Origin: JACCYQ01 sp036675565
GTDB taxonomy: Bacteria > Bacteroidota > Bacteroidia > Chitinophagales > Chitinophagaceae
DNA length: 15,649 nucleotides
Reading direction: 5' to 3'
Assembly: GCA_036675565.1 (NCBI GenBank)
Contig: JAKFER010000155.1
Location: forward strand, 1 to 15,649
Every line of letters begins with the position of its first letter. The first letter of the stretch is position 1. The translations under genes and the position numbers were made by a program. Below the pieces are notes generated by a model, which was not told the origin of the DNA, searched no databases, and saw only the letters and a program-made list of their open reading frames with translations. Below are positions 14,154-15,649 of this stretch, one piece after another.

Positions 14154-14161
14154 CCAACGTT

Positions 14162-15142
14162 ATGAGATATAGAATTTTGTTTCTTATCATCATGTCAGTC
14201 ATGATGTGTCTCGTATTAATCAATTGCACCGGTAATACTTCTAACGAGCCAATCGGGGATGCCACTTCCAACCCGGATTCATTAAATCAAAGCATAGAAA
14301 GAGGTAAATACATTGTGACCAAAGTAACGATCTGTTTGGATTGTCACAGTGAACGTGATTACAAATATTTTGGTGGTCCTGTAAAAGATGGTACCGAAGG
14401 TATGGGCGGAGAGTTGTTTGATGAAAAAACAGTAGGTATACCAGGTTTACTGTATGCACGTAACATAACTCCGGATCCGGAAACCGGTATTGGCACCTGG
14501 ACGGATGATGAAATATTCAGGGCCATTACGCGGGGCATCAGTAAAAATGGTGATACACTATTTCCGCTCATGCCCTATGTGAGTTACAACCGCATGGCTA
14601 AACAGGATATCATGGATATTATCGCTTACTTGAGAACGTTAAAACCAATAAAACATAAAGTGCCGGAACGCAAATTGTTTGTTCCACTGCATATGGTTTA
14701 TCCTCCAAACCTGCAGACTTCAGCGGATAATAATGTACGGCCACCGGCATCAGACAAAATAAAATATGGTGAATACCTGGTTCAATCGGCAGCCTGTTTT
14801 GATTGTCATACTCCAATGGAAAATGGAAAATATGGACAGCCTTTTGCAGGAGGGTTTACATTCAATCTACCCACCTTTACCGTTACATCGGCTAATATTA
14901 CACCAGACAAAGAAACGGGCATAGGTGCGTGGACAGAAGAAATGTTTTTGCAAAAATTTATACAGTACCGGGATAAAAACAATTATTTATTCGATCCAGG
15001 TAAACTAAACTCCATCATGCCATGGGTTTATTTTTCTCAAATGGATGATTATGATCTGAAAGCTATTTACGCATATTTAAGAACCCTTCCTCCAGTGAGC
15101 AAGAAAATCGAAAAATATCCTGCCAGCATCGCAGCCAGGTAA
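14162..15142 (+). CDS. dihaem c-type cytochrome, predicted lipoprotein
   Basis: This is a predicted exported electron-transfer protein of 326 residues. The N-terminus (MRYRILFLIIMSVMMCLVLINC) is a lipoprotein-type signal ending at C22; the -1 residue is Asn, unusual for a lipobox. Two CxxCH haem sites are present: CLDCHSE near residue 58 and CFDCHTP near residue 217. Each lies in a similar half containing NITPDxETGIGxWT and ending in IMDIIAYLRTL or LKAIYAYLRTL. Candidate methionine ligands are in LMPYVSYNRM and IMPWVYFSQM. The protein is thus an internal duplication of a class-I cytochrome domain, resembling cytochrome subunits of membrane-bound dehydrogenases (COG2010-like). No dehydrogenase partner is adjacent, so its redox partners are unknown. 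Confidence 0.9.
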   Translation: MRYRILFLIIMSVMMCLVLINCTGNTSNEPIGDATSNPDSLNQSIERGKYIVTKVTICLDCHSERDYKYFGGPVKDGTEGMGGELFDEKTVGIPGLLYARNITPDPETGIGTWTDDEIFRAITRGISKNGDTLFPLMPYVSYNRMAKQDIMDIIAYLRTLKPIKHKVPERKLFVPLHMVYPPNLQTSADNNVRPPASDKIKYGEYLVQSAACFDCHTPMENGKYGQPFAGGFTFNLPTFTVTSANITPDKETGIGAWTEEMFLQKFIQYRDKNNYLFDPGKLNSIMPWVYFSQMDDYDLKAIYAYLRTLPPVSKKIEKYPASIAAR

Positions 15143-15158
15143 TTTTAAAGCTTTTGAT

Positions 15159-15200
15159 ATATGCCACCTTTAAACCACCTTTAGGTGGCATATTCTTTTA
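15159..15200 (+). terminator. intrinsic terminator after the cytochrome gene
   Basis: ATATGCCACCT (15159-15169) pairs perfectly over 11 bases with AGGTGGCATAT (15183-15193) across a 13-nt loop, and the T-rich tctttta follows. It begins 16 bases after the cytochrome stop codon and ends just before the next gene. It should separate the cytochrome transcript from the AI-2E family gene. It is the only strong intrinsic terminator I see in the window. Confidence 0.8.
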
Positions 15201-15213
15201 ATTACATTTTAGC

Positions 15214-15649
15214 ATGCAAGATTCATTACTAAACCGTTCTATCAGGTTGTTGATTTTCTTTATCCTGGTTATTGTGGCTTTATATTATGCAAGGGATTTC
15301 CTGATACCGGTGGCATTTGCAGGAATACTTTCGATGCTGATGTTACCCATCAGCCAGAAACTTGAAAAAAAAGGCTGGCCGCGAGGGTTGGCGGTTTTAA
15401 TATGCCTGTTGATTATTATCTCCATCGCAGGTCTACTAATCTTTGTGCTTTCCTGGCAGATCTCTGATCTTACAGAAGATATTACTAACATACAGGGACA
15501 AGTGAAAAAGTTTCTGGCCGCTGTTCAAACTTATATCAATGATCATTTTGGTATAACCCCACAGCAACAAAGCAAGATCATTGAGCAGCAGCAAACCACG
15601 GGCAGTAGCGGATCCATGGGCATAAATGTCATCACTTTTATGGGTGGTT
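15214..15649 (+). CDS. AI-2E family transporter (partial, C-terminus off the right edge)
   Basis: This is the N-terminal 145 codons of a membrane protein of the AI-2E/PerM family, whose members export small molecules or ions; the substrate cannot be told here. The ATG at 15214 opens MQDSLLNRSIRLLIFFILVIVALYY, a first helix, and then FLIPVAFAGILSMLMLPISQ, the characteristic helix with the Pro-containing loop. A third helix (LAVLICLLIIISIAGLLIFVL) and the start of the large polar domain (ISDLTEDITNIQGQVKKF) follow. This order matches the family, which usually has about 350 residues and eight helices. It starts 14 bp after the terminator of the cytochrome gene, so it likely has its own promoter within or just after that hairpin. 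Confidence 0.88.
   Translation, partial: MQDSLLNRSIRLLIFFILVIVALYYARDFLIPVAFAGILSMLMLPISQKLEKKGWPRGLAVLICLLIIISIAGLLIFVLSWQISDLTEDITNIQGQVKKFLAAVQTYINDHFGITPQQQSKIIEQQQTTGSSGSMGINVITFMGG

Overview
The window looks like a chromosomal segment of a Bacteroidota bacterium, most likely in or near Chitinophagales. The grounds are protein style, AT-rich A/T-leaning spacers without clear Shine-Dalgarno sequences, and near-matches to the Bacteroidota -7 promoter element (TAnnTTTG). The assignment is by eye, not from a database search.

Region 1 (1-7209, minus strand) is a respiratory complex I operon transcribed in the order nuoA-B-C-D-H-I-J-K-L. nuoL runs off the left edge, and nuoM and nuoN presumably follow outside. 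The NADH-oxidising module genes nuoE, nuoF and nuoG, which sit between nuoD and nuoH in complete 14-gene operons, are missing. That place is taken by a 212-bp spacer made largely of short repeats with inverted arms.

Region 2 (7404-10673, minus strand, directly upstream) encodes a dicluster ferredoxin, then the fused gamma-alpha subunit and the beta subunit of a 2-oxoacid (probably 2-oxoglutarate):ferredoxin oxidoreductase. Regions 1 and 2 together suggest a route from 2-oxoglutarate through KorAB and ferredoxin into NuoI of a complex I without NADH dehydrogenase subunits, then to quinone with ion pumping. Campylobacter, with its Oor enzyme, flavodoxin and NuoEF-less complex I, is the known functional parallel. 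The caution is that repeat-mediated deletion or assembly collapse at the nuoD-nuoH junction could create the same picture.

Region 3 (10674-11438) holds an 81-residue unrecognised protein gene on the minus strand and a divergent spacer with a two-unit 73-bp tandem repeat inside a larger inverted repeat.

Region 4 (11439-15649, plus strand) holds a GT4 glycosyltransferase and a CpsB/YwqE-type PHP phosphatase, almost certainly co-transcribed, then an ECF sigma factor, a dihaem c-type cytochrome lipoprotein with a strong terminator, and the start of an AI-2E family membrane protein cut by the right edge.

Four spacers (3221-3384, 4462-4673, 11220-11430, 13386-13446) share one architecture: the left arm carries G-rich TTAGGG or TTAGGAA units and the right arm carries the complementary CCCTAAA or TTCCTAA units. 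The sigma factor and cytochrome genes are each preceded by a perfect 9-bp inverted repeat that encloses a possible -7 element.
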